Below are positions 24,465 through 33,810 of a DNA stretch of 64,000 nt, one piece after another (position 1 is the first letter of the stretch; every line of letters begins with the position of its first letter). The stretch is from positions 620,001 to 684,000 of the forward strand of contig OZ241903.1 of the NCBI GenBank assembly GCA_965203635.1. Direction: 5' to 3'. Made by a program: the position numbers and the translations under genes. The stretch comes from Aldehydirespirator sp965203635 (GTDB lineage Bacteria > Actinomycetota > Acidimicrobiia > Acidimicrobiales > Aldehydirespiratoraceae). The notes beneath the pieces were generated by a model. That model made no database searches. It was not told the DNA's origin and was given only the letters and a program-made list of their open reading frames with translations.

Positions 24465-26240
24465 TCAGCCGGCCGGCTCGCCGGTCTGATGCGGCCGGGA
24501 CGGCGCGTTGACGTGGACGGTGACGATCTCGAGCTCGTGGTACTGCTGGTGGAGCACTGAGGTCGCGTAGTGCTGGAGCAGCCGCAGCGAGACGTCGCGC
24601 TCGACCGGTCGGTCCGCGGTCGGCTCGTCGAGCACGGCCAGCCGGTCCTCGATGTTCTCGCCCCGGGCCGCGGCCACGAACTCGAGCACGGCCCGCCCGT
24701 CCTGCTTGCTGGCGGTGACCCGCAGCGCGCGTCCGGCGACTTCCTCGCCGCCTGTGTCGGTGTCCAGCAGCGTCAGCAGCGTCTCCTCGGCGACCGCGTC
24801 GAGCCTCTCCGACATCGGAGTCCCCCAGCGGTGGCGCGTCGCGAAGTCGTCCAGGAACTGCCGGATGCGCGGCAGCTCCGACAAAGCCAGGTCTGTTCGC
24901 AGCCGATGGCGGCGGGCTTGGGTCGCCTCCATGAACAGCGTCAGCACGATCGCCACCATGCCGCCCGCGGTCATGCCGTTCTCCAGGAAGCCGCCGGCGA
25001 ACCCCTCCAGGTACTCACCGAAGATCAGGTTGTTCTGGAAGCCGACGCCGAGCCAGAACGAGACGCCCGCGATGAGGCCCTTGCGGTAGTCCACGGCCTC
25101 CTCGGCGACGATGCGCATGCCGACGACGAACAGCAGCGCTATCAGCACCGTGGCGTACCCCGCGACGACCGCGTCCGGTATTGCCAGCACCAACGCCAGG
25201 AACTTGGGCAGGAGGGCCATCACCATGAAGACGGCACCGATGGCGACGCCGACCCGGCGGGCGGCGACCCCGGTGAGCTCGGTGATGGCGACGCTGCTCG
25301 AGTAGGTCGTGTTCGGGACCGTGCCGGCCAGTCCCGACAGCAGGTTGCCGGTGCCGTCGGCGGCCACCGCTCCCTGAACGACGCGGTAGTCCACCGCCCG
25401 CGGCCGGCGCCACGAGACGCGCTGTATGGCCACCGAGTCGCCCAGAGTCTCGATGGCGCCGATGATCGTGACCATCACGAAGGCGGGCAGAAGGCTCCAG
25501 AACGCCGAGCCGAACGAGAGGTCGAGGCCGGGCCAGTCGGCATCGGGCAGACCGATCCAGGCCGTATCAGCCACCCGGTCCGTGTCGTACAGCCCGAAGG
25601 CCGCGGCCACCACCGAGCCGGCCACGACGCCGATGACCGGCGCCCACAGCCGGAGGCTGCCCGAGGATCCCAGCGCCACCGCAATGATCACGACCACGGT
25701 GACCACGTAGCTCGTGGGCGCGCTCCATTCGGAGCTGCCCTCCGGTGAGGCCGTCACCATATCGAACAGCAGCGGCATCACGGTCACCGCGATCAGCATC
25801 ACCACCGTGCCGGCAACGGTGGGGGTCAGGAGTCTCCTGAACAGCGACAGCCTCGCAGCGAGCAGGAACTGGAACAGCGACGACGCCACTATGAGCGTGG
25901 CCAGCAGTCCGGGGCCTCCCCCCACCAGCGCGGCCACGCACACCGCGATGAACGCGCCCGACGTCCCCATCATCAGCACGTACCCGGCGCCGATGCGTCC
26001 GAGCCGAACCGCCTGGAGGACCGTGCTGACCCCGCTGACGACCGCGGCCGCGAACACTGCCCATGTCAGGTACGACTCGCTCTCGCCGGCGGCCCGGATG
26101 ATGATCGCGGGCGTGAGCACGATGCCGGCGATGGAGAGGACCGCGAACTGGAGGCCCATTCCGGCCGTCAACGCGAGGGGCGGCTTGTCGTCGGGCTCGA
26201 ACCGGATGTGGCGCGGCTGTGCCGATGCTGCCTGTTCCAT
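24465..26240 (-). CDS. NCS2-type nucleobase permease with C-terminal regulatory-like domain
   Basis: A 591-residue protein. Residues 15-420 contain about 12-14 hydrophobic helices of the nucleobase:cation symporter-2 (uracil/xanthine permease) family, with conserved blocks TIIGAIETLGDSVAIQRVSW and GNLLSGLAGTVPNTTYSSSVAI (substrate site). Residues about 440-575 are soluble (LPRIRQFLDDFATRHRW, MSERLDAVAEETLLTLLD, LRVTASKQDGRAVLEFV, LRLLQHYATSV) and resemble an HATPase/anti-sigma-like domain, although the ATP-binding box is not clear. The start at 26240 (MEQAASAQ) was chosen over 26279. Confidence 0.82.
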   Translation of the reverse strand: MEQAASAQPRHIRFEPDDKPPLALTAGMGLQFAVLSIAGIVLTPAIIIRAAGESESYLTWAVFAAAVVSGVSTVLQAVRLGRIGAGYVLMMGTSGAFIAVCVAALVGGGPGLLATLIVASSLFQFLLAARLSLFRRLLTPTVAGTVVMLIAVTVMPLLFDMVTASPEGSSEWSAPTSYVVTVVVIIAVALGSSGSLRLWAPVIGVVAGSVVAAAFGLYDTDRVADTAWIGLPDADWPGLDLSFGSAFWSLLPAFVMVTIIGAIETLGDSVAIQRVSWRRPRAVDYRVVQGAVAADGTGNLLSGLAGTVPNTTYSSSVAITELTGVAARRVGVAIGAVFMVMALLPKFLALVLAIPDAVVAGYATVLIALLFVVGMRIVAEEAVDYRKGLIAGVSFWLGVGFQNNLIFGEYLEGFAGGFLENGMTAGGMVAIVLTLFMEATQARRHRLRTDLALSELPRIRQFLDDFATRHRWGTPMSERLDAVAEETLLTLLDTDTGGEEVAGRALRVTASKQDGRAVLEFVAAARGENIEDRLAVLDEPTADRPVERDVSLRLLQHYATSVLHQQYHELEIVTVHVNAPSRPHQTGEPAG

Positions 26241-26355
26241 GGCAACGATGATTGCGAAGACACGCCGCACTTCCAACATTGCGACTGGCTGGCGTGAGGC
26301 CGTCCTGGACGCGGGCGAGGTAGCGGCCGACCGGATGCGTTGATTGCATGGCGGT

Positions 26356-27435
26356 ATGGACAGAGACGAGTTTCACGACAAAGTGGTGTCCGGGCGGGCC
26401 TGGGCCGAGTTCTGCGACGCCCTGAAGGCTGCCGGCGACCTGGTCCAGGAACGGTCCACCTGCGACCTGGACCGGATCGAGGGCTACCGGTTCCTGAGCC
26501 GGCTGGCCCGGGGCGGGCTCTACAGCTCGATCGAGACCGGCGACGTGCGCTTCCCAGTGCTCACAACCATGCCCGACCAGGTCAAGATCGGCTCGGACAA
26601 TCCCGACTCCCTCTACATGTCGGGCAACATCGACGGCCGTCTCAACTACCGCATCTCCGGCCAGCGGGGAACAGTCCACTACCTGTCGTTCACCGCCTTC
26701 ACCGGAAACTACGGCGCAGGTCAGGAGCGTCTCGGCCAGGCCGGCTTCCTCCACGGAGGGGACCTCCTCGTCGACGACGACGGTCGCTTCGAGATCTTCG
26801 TCGGGCCCGAGCAACGGGGCGACAACTGGCTGCGGACCAGTCCCGAGCCGACCCTCATCGCCATCCGGCAGTTCTTCCTGGACCGCGACGACGAGCTGCC
26901 GATCTCGGTGCGGATCGAGTGCCTCGACCACGACGACCTCCCCCCGCCGCTGCTGGCCGAGCGGTTCGGGAAGGCGCTGGAGTCGGCGGCCGCGTTCGTG
27001 GCCGGAGTGTCAGCCGTCTTCAGCGGATGGGTGGACGACCTCGGCGCCAACGCCCGCAACGGCCTCACGACCGAGGCGGGGCCGATGCAGGGAGCCTGGG
27101 GCGACCCCAACCAGATCTTCCGGCACGGCTGCTACGACCTCGACGACGGCGAGGCCCTGCTGATCGAGTTCACCCCGCCCGAGTGCTTCTACTGGAACTT
27201 CCAGGTGGACAACCGCTGGATGGAGAGCCTCGACTACCGCCGGCTGCCGGTGACCGTCAACAAGCGCACCGCCCGCTACGAGCCCGACGGGTCGGTCCGC
27301 ATCGTGGTGGCGGCCGACGACCCCGGCTTCGGGAACTGGATGTCGACCGACGGTCACCGCTTCGGCGCCATCGGCCTGCGCTGGAACCAGGCTGTCGCCG
27401 ACGTCGAGCCCGAGGTCCGGGTGATCAACGTCTAG
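26356..27435 (+). CDS. DUF1214 domain protein
   Basis: A 359-residue protein. The C-terminal part contains the DUF1214 pattern (ALLIEFTPPECFYWNFQVDNRWMESLDYR, VTVNKRTARYEPDGSVRIVVAADDPGFGNWM, about residues 273-340). The N-terminal part shows the usual DUF1254-like context FPVLTTMPDQVKIGSDNPDSLYM. Members sit in lipid or xenobiotic metabolism clusters; activity is unknown. The ATG at 26356 was preferred over an in-frame TTG at 26344. Its stop overlaps the stop of the convergent epoxide hydrolase gene. Confidence 0.8.
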   Translation: MDRDEFHDKVVSGRAWAEFCDALKAAGDLVQERSTCDLDRIEGYRFLSRLARGGLYSSIETGDVRFPVLTTMPDQVKIGSDNPDSLYMSGNIDGRLNYRISGQRGTVHYLSFTAFTGNYGAGQERLGQAGFLHGGDLLVDDDGRFEIFVGPEQRGDNWLRTSPEPTLIAIRQFFLDRDDELPISVRIECLDHDDLPPPLLAERFGKALESAAAFVAGVSAVFSGWVDDLGANARNGLTTEAGPMQGAWGDPNQIFRHGCYDLDDGEALLIEFTPPECFYWNFQVDNRWMESLDYRRLPVTVNKRTARYEPDGSVRIVVAADDPGFGNWMSTDGHRFGAIGLRWNQAVADVEPEVRVINV

Positions 27436-28571
27436 TCCAGGAACTTGAAGGCGGCCCGCATCTCGGCCACGAACAGCTCGGGCTGCTCGAACGCCGCGAA
27501 GTGGCCGCCAACCTCAGGCTCGTTCCAGTAGCGGATGTCGGTGTAGCGCTTGGAGGCCCAGCGGCGGCTGGCCCGGAAGATCTCGTTGGGGAAGATGCTG
27601 CACGCCGAGGGCACCGCGCACTCCCCGCCCGCGAAGCTGGCGAAGCTCTCCCAGTAGAGCCGGCCCGACGACGCCCCGGTGGCGGTGAACCAGTACAGCG
27701 ACACGTTGTCCAGCAGCTGGTCGCGGCTGTAGTAGTCCTCGGGGTGGGCGCTGCGGTCGGTCCACGACCAGAACTTCTCGAGGATCCAGGCGGCTAGGCC
27801 CGCCGGCGAGTCCACCAGGCTGTAGCCGATGGTCTGGGGCCGGCTCGACTGCTGCTTGGAGTAGCCCGAGTCCCACTTGTCGTAGTAGCCCATCGACTCC
27901 AGCGCGGCCTGCTCCTTGGCCGTCAGGTCGGCCATCGACTCCTTGGACGGCCCGGCCACCGGCATGTTGGTGTGGATGGCCCGGCACCTGCCGAGGTCCT
28001 GCATGCCGATGTGGGTGGTGACCGCCGACCCCCAGTCTCCGCCCTGGGCCACGTAGCTGTCGTAGCCGAGTCGCCCCATCAGCTCGTCCCACATCGCGGC
28101 GATGCGCTCCACGCCCGTGCCCGGCGCCGAGGGCTTGGCGCTGAACCCGTAGCCGGGCAGCGACGGCAGCACCAGGTGGAAGGCGTCGCCCTCAGTCCCG
28201 CCGTGGGCGGTCGGGTCGACGAGCGGGTCGATCACACCTGTGAACTCCAGCACCGATCCGGGCCAGCCGTGGGTGACGATCATTCCCAGGGCGTCGTCGT
28301 GGGCCGAGCGGATGTGCTGGAAGTGGACGTCGAGCCCGTCGATCTCGGTGATGAAGTTGGGCCGGGAGTTGATGGCGGCCTCGCAGCGGCGCCAGTCGTA
28401 GTCGCCGGCCCAGTACTCGCACACCTCTCGCAGGTACGCGATGGGGATGCCCTGGGACCAGTCGTCGACCACCTCGGGCTCGGGCCAGCGGGTCCGGGCC
28501 AGCCGGGTCTTGAGGTCGTCGATCTCGGCGTCGCCGACCGAGACGGTGAAGGGGCGGATCTCTGTGCTCAT
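27432..28571 (-). CDS. Epoxide hydrolase (EHN/alpha-beta hydrolase)
   Basis: A 379-residue protein with an N-terminal EHN domain (RPFTVSVGDAEIDDLKTRLA, RWPEPEVVDDWSQG) and an alpha/beta-hydrolase fold. The oxyanion HGWPGS is near residue 101-106, the nucleophile Asp179 lies in GGDWGS, and the catalytic His is in VGGHFAAFEQPE near residue 356. It would open epoxides to diols. The start MSTEIRPF at 28571 is preferred over a GTG/ATG three codons upstream. It is divergent from ligC, with a 16-bp inverted repeat between. Confidence 0.9.
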   Translation of the reverse strand: MSTEIRPFTVSVGDAEIDDLKTRLARTRWPEPEVVDDWSQGIPIAYLREVCEYWAGDYDWRRCEAAINSRPNFITEIDGLDVHFQHIRSAHDDALGMIVTHGWPGSVLEFTGVIDPLVDPTAHGGTEGDAFHLVLPSLPGYGFSAKPSAPGTGVERIAAMWDELMGRLGYDSYVAQGGDWGSAVTTHIGMQDLGRCRAIHTNMPVAGPSKESMADLTAKEQAALESMGYYDKWDSGYSKQQSSRPQTIGYSLVDSPAGLAAWILEKFWSWTDRSAHPEDYYSRDQLLDNVSLYWFTATGASSGRLYWESFASFAGGECAVPSACSIFPNEIFRASRRWASKRYTDIRYWNEPEVGGHFAAFEQPELFVAEMRAAFKFLD

Positions 28572-28619
28572 GGGTGGCATGGTAGGCAGAGGTCCGGCGG
28601 CGGCGGACCGGCCGCGGCG

Positions 28620-28670
28620 CGTTCTTGACGTAGTTGTGCCGCCCTGGTGCGCCGAACTACGTCAAGAACG
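28620..28670. promoter_or_regulatory. 16-bp inverted repeat between divergent genes
   Basis: CGTTCTTGACGTAGTT (28620-28635) and its exact reverse complement (28655-28670) flank a 19-nt spacer. It lies in the 118-bp divergent region between the epoxide hydrolase gene and ligC, 20 bp before the ligC start. It contains TTGAC on each strand, so each arm may also supply a -35-like element. Operator or RNA hairpin; not resolved. Confidence 0.5.
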
Positions 28671-28689
28671 GCCACGTAGGCTCGGTGCC

Positions 28690-29760
28690 GTGGACCTGCC
28701 TGTGATGCCGCCGGTGAAGCCGATGCTGGCCAAGGCGGTCAGCGGGATCCCCGACGGCGACCTGGCCTTCGAGCCGAAGTGGGACGGCTTCCGCTGCATA
28801 GTGTTCCGCGACGGTGACGAGGTGGAGTTGGGCAGCCGCAACGAGCGGCCTCTCACCCGCTACTTCCCCGAGTTGGTCGAGCCGCTCAAGGCCGCGCTGC
28901 CGCCCCGGGCGGTGGTCGACGGCGAGATCATCGTGAGCGTCGACGACCGGCTCGGATTCGACGCCCTCCAGCAGCGGATCCATCCCGCCGAGAGCCGGAT
29001 CAACCGGCTGGCGGCCGAGACCCCGGCCGAGTTCATCGCCTTCGACGTGCTGGCTCTGGCCGACGCCGATCTCATGGGCGAACCGTTTCGCGATCGGCGG
29101 GGGCTGCTGGAGGCGATGGCTGGCGCTTTCGAGGCCCCGGTCCGCCTGGCCCCGTCCACTGTCGACCGGAACCTTGCCCGCGACTGGTACGAGCGCTTCG
29201 AGGGCGCCGGGCTCGACGGCCTCATCGCCAAGCCCCGGGGCGGGACCTACGAGCCCAACAAGCGGACCCAATTCAAGGTCAAGCACACCCGCACCGTCGA
29301 TGTGGCCGTGGCCGGCTACCGGATGCACACCGACGGCGAGGGGGTGGGGTCGCTGGTGGTGGGCCTGCACGACGACTCCGGCCACCTGCACCACTGCGGG
29401 GTGGCGGCCAGCTTCACCGCCCAACGTCGCCGCGAGCTGCTCGACGAACTGGCGCCCTACGTGCTGGTCGACCCGAGCGAGCACCCGTGGTCCGAATGGA
29501 TGGATCCGGCCGCCCATGCGGAGGGCACGGTGATGCCGGGCACCCCGAACCGGTGGTCGGGCCAGCGCCGGCAGCAGCCGTGGGTGCCCCTGCGCCTCGC
29601 GCTGGTGGCCGAGGTCAAGTACGAGGCCATGCTGAACGGCCGGTTCCGGGGTACCACCCGCATGGTGCGCTGGCGTCCCGACCGCACCCCCGAGTCCTGC
29701 GGCTTCGACCAGATCGAGACGGTGCCGCCCATGGGCATCGGCGAGGTACTCGCCTCCTAG
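28690..29760 (+). CDS. ligC: ATP-dependent DNA ligase, LigC type
   Basis: A 356-residue ATP-dependent DNA ligase. The nucleotidyl-binding lysine is K30 in EPKWDGFR (motif I); other motifs are GSRNERPLTRYFPEL (III-like region), VVDGEIIV, EGLIAKP-like GLDGLIAKPRGG (motif IV) and QFKVKHTRTVDVAVAG (motif V). An OB-fold covers the C terminus. Length and the opening VDLPVMPPVKPMLAKAV match mycobacterial LigC, a repair ligase linked to base-excision and end-joining. The GTG at 28690 gives that N terminus; longer in-frame starts run into the divergent gene. Confidence 0.9.
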   Translation: MDLPVMPPVKPMLAKAVSGIPDGDLAFEPKWDGFRCIVFRDGDEVELGSRNERPLTRYFPELVEPLKAALPPRAVVDGEIIVSVDDRLGFDALQQRIHPAESRINRLAAETPAEFIAFDVLALADADLMGEPFRDRRGLLEAMAGAFEAPVRLAPSTVDRNLARDWYERFEGAGLDGLIAKPRGGTYEPNKRTQFKVKHTRTVDVAVAGYRMHTDGEGVGSLVVGLHDDSGHLHHCGVAASFTAQRRRELLDELAPYVLVDPSEHPWSEWMDPAAHAEGTVMPGTPNRWSGQRRQQPWVPLRLALVAEVKYEAMLNGRFRGTTRMVRWRPDRTPESCGFDQIETVPPMGIGEVLAS

Positions 29761-29771
29761 CTCTCAGCCGC

Positions 29772-29819
29772 GAACTGGCAGCGGCGGAGGCCGAAACCGG
29801 CACCGACGGCTGCCAATTC
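29772..29819. terminator. Hairpin at the convergent gene junction
   Basis: GAACTGGCAGC (29772-29782) and GCTGCCAATTC (29809-29819) form an 11-bp stem with one C/A mismatch (a wobble on the other strand) and a 26-nt loop. It lies between the ligC stop and the exonuclease stop and is the same element as 6956-7003. A shared bidirectional terminator is the simplest reading. Confidence 0.5.
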
Positions 29820-30681
29820 AGGCGGGGGCGAGCTCGCGGGCCCGGGTCGCCAGGCGCTCAGCTCCCAACTCGGCGCAGCGCTCGTCGAGGCCGGGGCGGG
29901 GGCCGCGCCACTCCATCTCGTCGACCGTGGCCGACACGGGGGCGCCCAGCTCGACGGTGGCGATCCGGCGGTACAGCAGGGCGTCCTCGAAGCCGTCCCG
30001 CAGCGCGGCCGCCAGCTTGGCCGCGCCCCTGACCTGCACGTCCCACTGATCGGGGTCGAACGGGATGGCGGTGATGTGGCCGTACCGGGCCAGCAGGGCC
30101 GACGCCGACTTCGCTCCCCATCCGGGCAGACCCGGGAAACCGTCGGCGGAGTCGCCCACCAGGCCGAGATAGTCGGGGATCGATGCCGGGGGCACACCGA
30201 ACTTCTCCACCACCCCGGCGTGGTCGTAGAGAACTCTCTGGCGCCGGTCGTACTGCACCACCCGCCCGTCGACGGTCACGCACTGGGCCAGGTCCTTGTC
30301 CGGCGTGCAGATCACCACCTGCTCGACACGCGGGTCGCCGGCCGCCACCGCCGCGGCGGACGCCAGCCCGTCGTCGGCCTCATGCTCGACCTGGGGCCAC
30401 ACCGCGAAGCCGGCCAACTCCAACAGCTCCTCCAGTTCCGGGAATTGGGCCTTGAGGTCGGGGTCCACGCCGCTGCCGTCCTTGTAGCCGTCCAGCATCT
30501 CGTTGCGGAACGACTCGATCACGTGGTCGGTGGCGATGCCGATATGGGTGGCGCCATCGGCCACGAGGTCGAGCATCGAGTTGAGCACGCCGCGCTGGGC
30601 GCCCCGGCGCGGGTCGCGGTTCGACCTGGCGTAATGGAAGCGGAAGAGCTCGTAGGTGCCGTCGATCAGATGCACCAGCAC
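29818..30681 (-). CDS. 5'-3' exonuclease, FEN/PolA-N-like
   Basis: A 287-residue flap-nuclease-like protein. It starts VHLIDGTYELFRFHYA. The acidic metal-binding blocks include EHEADDGLASAAAVAA (about residues 99-114) and ICTPDKDLAQCV, and the helix-hairpin-helix motif is GLVGDSADGFPGLPGWGAKSASALLARYG (about 173-200). It would trim 5' ends or flaps in repair. It is 13 bp behind the epimerase gene in the dnaX-recR-epimerase run. Confidence 0.88.
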   Translation of the reverse strand: MLVHLIDGTYELFRFHYARSNRDPRRGAQRGVLNSMLDLVADGATHIGIATDHVIESFRNEMLDGYKDGSGVDPDLKAQFPELEELLELAGFAVWPQVEHEADDGLASAAAVAAGDPRVEQVVICTPDKDLAQCVTVDGRVVQYDRRQRVLYDHAGVVEKFGVPPASIPDYLGLVGDSADGFPGLPGWGAKSASALLARYGHITAIPFDPDQWDVQVRGAAKLAAALRDGFEDALLYRRIATVELGAPVSATVDEMEWRGPRPGLDERCAELGAERLATRARELAPA

Positions 30682-30694
30682 CGCGCCGACCCCG

Positions 30695-31093
30695 CTACTC
30701 CTCGACCAGCTCGATCAGGGTGCCGAACGACCCCTTGGGGTGGATGAAGGCGATGGTGGTGTTGCGGCTGCCGGGCCTCGGTGCCTCATCGATGGGCGTG
30801 GCCCCGGCCTTCACCATCGCCTCCAGCGCGGCCGCGCAGTCCGGCACCCGGTAGCCCACATGGTGCAGGCCCTCGCCCCGCTTGTCGAGGAACCTGGCCA
30901 CGGGCGAGTCGTCGCGGGTGGGGGTGATGAGCTGCACGTAGCTCTCGGCCACCGCCAGCAGGGCCTCCTCCACGCCGTCTCGCTCCACGATCTCGCGGTG
31001 CGCGACCTCTGCTCCCAGAGCGTCCCGGTACCAGTCGATGGCGGCGTCGAGGTCACGGACCGCGATGGCGACGTGGTCGATCTCGGTGAGCAT
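30695..31093 (-). CDS. mce: Methylmalonyl-CoA epimerase
   Basis: A 132-residue glyoxalase/VOC-fold protein: LTEIDHVAIAVRDLDAAIDWYRDALG at the N terminus with metal ligand His near residue 7, GEGLHHVGYRVPD in the middle (second His) and FIHPKGSFGTLIELVEE at the end (Glu ligand). It interconverts (R)- and (S)-methylmalonyl-CoA in propionate metabolism, consistent with the carboxylase genes at 9-11 kb. ATG 31093 is preferred over the adjacent GTG. Confidence 0.93.
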   Translation of the reverse strand: MLTEIDHVAIAVRDLDAAIDWYRDALGAEVAHREIVERDGVEEALLAVAESYVQLITPTRDDSPVARFLDKRGEGLHHVGYRVPDCAAALEAMVKAGATPIDEAPRPGSRNTTIAFIHPKGSFGTLIELVEE

Positions 31094-31140
31094 CACCGCA
31101 GCCTACGGGACTGTCTCCGGCACGGCCGATCCGGTGGGGT

Positions 31141-31749
31141 TCAGGCTCCGTCGAGTGAGCGGCGGCCCTCGAAGGCCCGCCCCAGGGTGATCTCGTCGGC
31201 GTACTCGAGGTCGCCGCCCACCGGCAGGCCGCTGGCGATGCGGGTCACCTGCACCCCGGCGGGCTTGAGGTACTTGTGGACCAGCATCGCGGTGGCCTCG
31301 CCCTCCAGGTTGGGGTTGGTGGCCACGATCACCTCTTCGATGCCCTCGTCGGTCACCCGGGCCAGAAGCTCCTTGAGGCGGAGCTGGTCGGCGCCGACAC
31401 CGTCGATCGGGCTGAACGCTCCCTGAAGCACGTGGTAGCGGCCGCCGAACTCGCGCGTGCGCTCGACCGCCACCACGTCCTGGGCGTCCTCCACGACACA
31501 GACAAGGCTCGGGTTGCGCCTGGGATCGCGGCACACCGCGCACTCGCCGCCCTGCTCGGCCAGGTTGAAGCAGCGAGGGCAGTACGAAACCTTCTCCTTG
31601 GCCTCGGAGATCGCCCGAGCCAGCCGATTGGCGTCCTCGGCCGGCGCTCTCAACAGATAGAACGCCACCCGCTGGGCCGACTTGGGTCCGATGCCGGGCA
31701 GCCGTCCGAGCTGATCGATCAGCTCCTGAACCGCGCTCGAGTAGCTCAC
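31141..31749 (-). CDS. recR: Recombination mediator protein RecR
   Basis: A 202-residue RecR: helix-hairpin-helix LGRLPGIGPKSAQRVAFYLL (about residues 13-32), C4 zinc finger CPRCFNLAEQGGECAVC (about 59-75) and a Toprim domain with VVEDAQDVVAVER and TNPNLEGEATAMLV. RecR with RecO and RecF loads RecA at gaps. The GTG at 31749 (VSYSSAVQEL) has a GGCGAGG ribosome site directly upstream and sits 13 bp behind dnaX, the classical dnaX-recR arrangement. Confidence 0.95.
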   Translation of the reverse strand: MSYSSAVQELIDQLGRLPGIGPKSAQRVAFYLLRAPAEDANRLARAISEAKEKVSYCPRCFNLAEQGGECAVCRDPRRNPSLVCVVEDAQDVVAVERTREFGGRYHVLQGAFSPIDGVGADQLRLKELLARVTDEGIEEVIVATNPNLEGEATAMLVHKYLKPAGVQVTRIASGLPVGGDLEYADEITLGRAFEGRRSLDGA

Positions 31750-31762
31750 CTCGCCACCCTCG

Positions 31763-33712
31763 CTACGTCTGGCCGCCGACGTTGTCGCCGTCGGGTTCGG
31801 GCAGCAGCGTGAGCTCCGTCCCGGGGAACGTCGCCTTGATCTTCTCTTCGATGTCGTGGGCGTGGCTGGGCGCCTCGGCCAGGTCATCCAGATCGGCCAG
31901 GTCGAAGCCGTCGACGGCTTCCTCCTCCGGCGGCGCGTCAGCTTCGTCGGCAGCACCAACGTTGGCTTGCTCGAACGGTTCAGTCACCGCCACGGGCGCA
32001 GCCGGACTCGCCTCCGCCGCGGCAGGCGCAGATCTGGACCCAGCCCGATCCGCCGCGGCAGGCGCAGATCCGGACCCAGCCCGATCCGCCCCGACTGTGG
32101 CGGCGGTCGCATGGGTCACGAGATCCTTCCAGAGGGCCTGGAGCTGAGCGGGCTCGCGCCGGCGCTCCTTGTCGGGTTCGAGATCCACTGCTCTGGCCAC
32201 CACGAACGACCGGTCCAGGCTCAGGTGCCGGCGGGCCCAATCCACCACATCCGTGGGGGTCTTGGGCTGCATCTCCGCCAGGTCGGGCACGGGCACAGGC
32301 GGTGGCGGGACGGCAGGCCCCGACGGCGGCGGCGATGCGGACGCTCCGGCCACATCCTTTCTCGCCGCGATCGCAGACCGATGCTCGGACAGGGTCTTCC
32401 GTATCGCCTCGGCGGGACGGACACCGACGGCCGGCCTGGCCACTGGCGTCGAAGTCGCATCGGCACCCTCCGCCGGTGGTGGGGCGGGATGCTCCGGTGT
32501 CGAAGCCGCAGGCGCCGGAGCCGCAGGTGCTGAAACCGGAGCCGCAGGTGCCGAGACCGGAGCCGCCGGGGACCGGGGGGCCGGTCCGGGGGCCGAGGAA
32601 GCCGGCGAGCCCTCCAGGCGCGCCTCCAGTTGCCGGACTCGCTGGGCCAACGCTTCAAGGGACCGGTCCTCGTCGGGGTGGCAGAGCCGCATCAGCGCCA
32701 CCTCCATGTCGATCCTCGGATCCGGCGCCTGCCGCATGTCGATGAGGGCCCGGCCGAGGGTCTCCAGCGCACGGGTGATGGCGGCGGGCGCCATGCGCTC
32801 GGCGAGATCGGCGGCTCTCGCCCGCTCGTGCTCGGACATGCGGGTCGGGGGATCGCCCATGGCGGTGAGGAAGGCGTCGCGCAGCCCGGCCAGCGCCATC
32901 TCACCGATCGTGCGGGGGTCTCGCCCCCGGCCCACCGCGTCGCCTACCGCAGAGAGCGCGGCAGCCCGGTCGCCTTCGGCCAGCCCGGCCAGGATGGCGT
33001 CCGTCGAGGAGTCGAGCTCGGCGGTCCCACCACCGGCGACGATCCGCTCCAGCGCGGTCAGGCTGTCGCGCACCGACCCGCCGCCCGCTGCCACCGCATG
33101 GTCGACGGCCTCGCCGTTCACGTCCAGCTCGGCGTCGGCGACGACGTAGCGGAGATGGTCGGCCATGACGTCGGCGCCGATCAGGCCGAGCTCGAATACC
33201 TGGCAGCGGCTCCGGATGGTGTGCACCACCTTGTGGGGCTCGGTGGTGGCCAGCACCCACGTCACATGGTCGGGGGGCTCCTCCAGGGTCTTGAGCAGCG
33301 CGTTCTCGGCGCCGGCGGTGAGCATGTGGACCTCGTCGAGCAGGTACACCTTGGTCCGTCCCGGCGAGGTCAGATTGACCCGTTCGAGGAGGCCCCGCAT
33401 GTCGTCGACCTTGTTGTTGGAGGCGGCGTCGAGCTCCTGGAGGTCGAACGAGCGGCCCTCCTGGATCGACAGGCAGGACTCGCAGACGCCGCAGGGCTCG
33501 CCGTCGTCGCCGAGGTCGGTGCAGTTGAGCGCCTTGGCCAGCACCCGGGCGGTGGAGGTCTTCCCGCTGCCCCGGGGGCCGTGAAGCAGGTAGGCGTGGC
33601 CGACCTTGTCGGTGCGCACGGCTGTCTGCAGGGCTCGCACGACATGGTCCTGGCCCTTGATCTCGGAGAACTTCTGGGGCCGGTAGCGACGGTAGAGGGA
33701 CTGGTAGGCCAC
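31763..33712 (-). CDS. dnaX: DNA polymerase III subunit gamma/tau
   Basis: A 649-residue clamp-loader ATPase. The GTG at 33712 gives VAYQSLYRRYRPQKFSEIKG. Walker A is GPRGSGKT (residues 45-52), followed by the C4 zinc module (CTDLGDDGEPCGVCESC), Walker B LLDEVHML and sensor NALLKTLEEPP. After domain III there is a long Pro/Ala-rich linker (about 400-520), a conserved patch WARRHLSLDRSFVVARAVDLE and an acidic tail (EKIKATFPGTEL). An upstream in-frame extension is excluded because it would run through the SRP RNA. Confidence 0.95.
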   Translation of the reverse strand: MAYQSLYRRYRPQKFSEIKGQDHVVRALQTAVRTDKVGHAYLLHGPRGSGKTSTARVLAKALNCTDLGDDGEPCGVCESCLSIQEGRSFDLQELDAASNNKVDDMRGLLERVNLTSPGRTKVYLLDEVHMLTAGAENALLKTLEEPPDHVTWVLATTEPHKVVHTIRSRCQVFELGLIGADVMADHLRYVVADAELDVNGEAVDHAVAAGGGSVRDSLTALERIVAGGGTAELDSSTDAILAGLAEGDRAAALSAVGDAVGRGRDPRTIGEMALAGLRDAFLTAMGDPPTRMSEHERARAADLAERMAPAAITRALETLGRALIDMRQAPDPRIDMEVALMRLCHPDEDRSLEALAQRVRQLEARLEGSPASSAPGPAPRSPAAPVSAPAAPVSAPAAPAPAASTPEHPAPPPAEGADATSTPVARPAVGVRPAEAIRKTLSEHRSAIAARKDVAGASASPPPSGPAVPPPPVPVPDLAEMQPKTPTDVVDWARRHLSLDRSFVVARAVDLEPDKERRREPAQLQALWKDLVTHATAATVGADRAGSGSAPAAADRAGSRSAPAAAEASPAAPVAVTEPFEQANVGAADEADAPPEEEAVDGFDLADLDDLAEAPSHAHDIEEKIKATFPGTELTLLPEPDGDNVGGQT

Positions 33713-33810
33713 CGGCTTGGACTCTAGACGTGGACTATGACGGCCCGCGGCCCGGATCATGAGCAATCCCCCTCCCCCGCCAGCGGCCGCGCCGGCGCCC
33801 GCTCCCGGGA

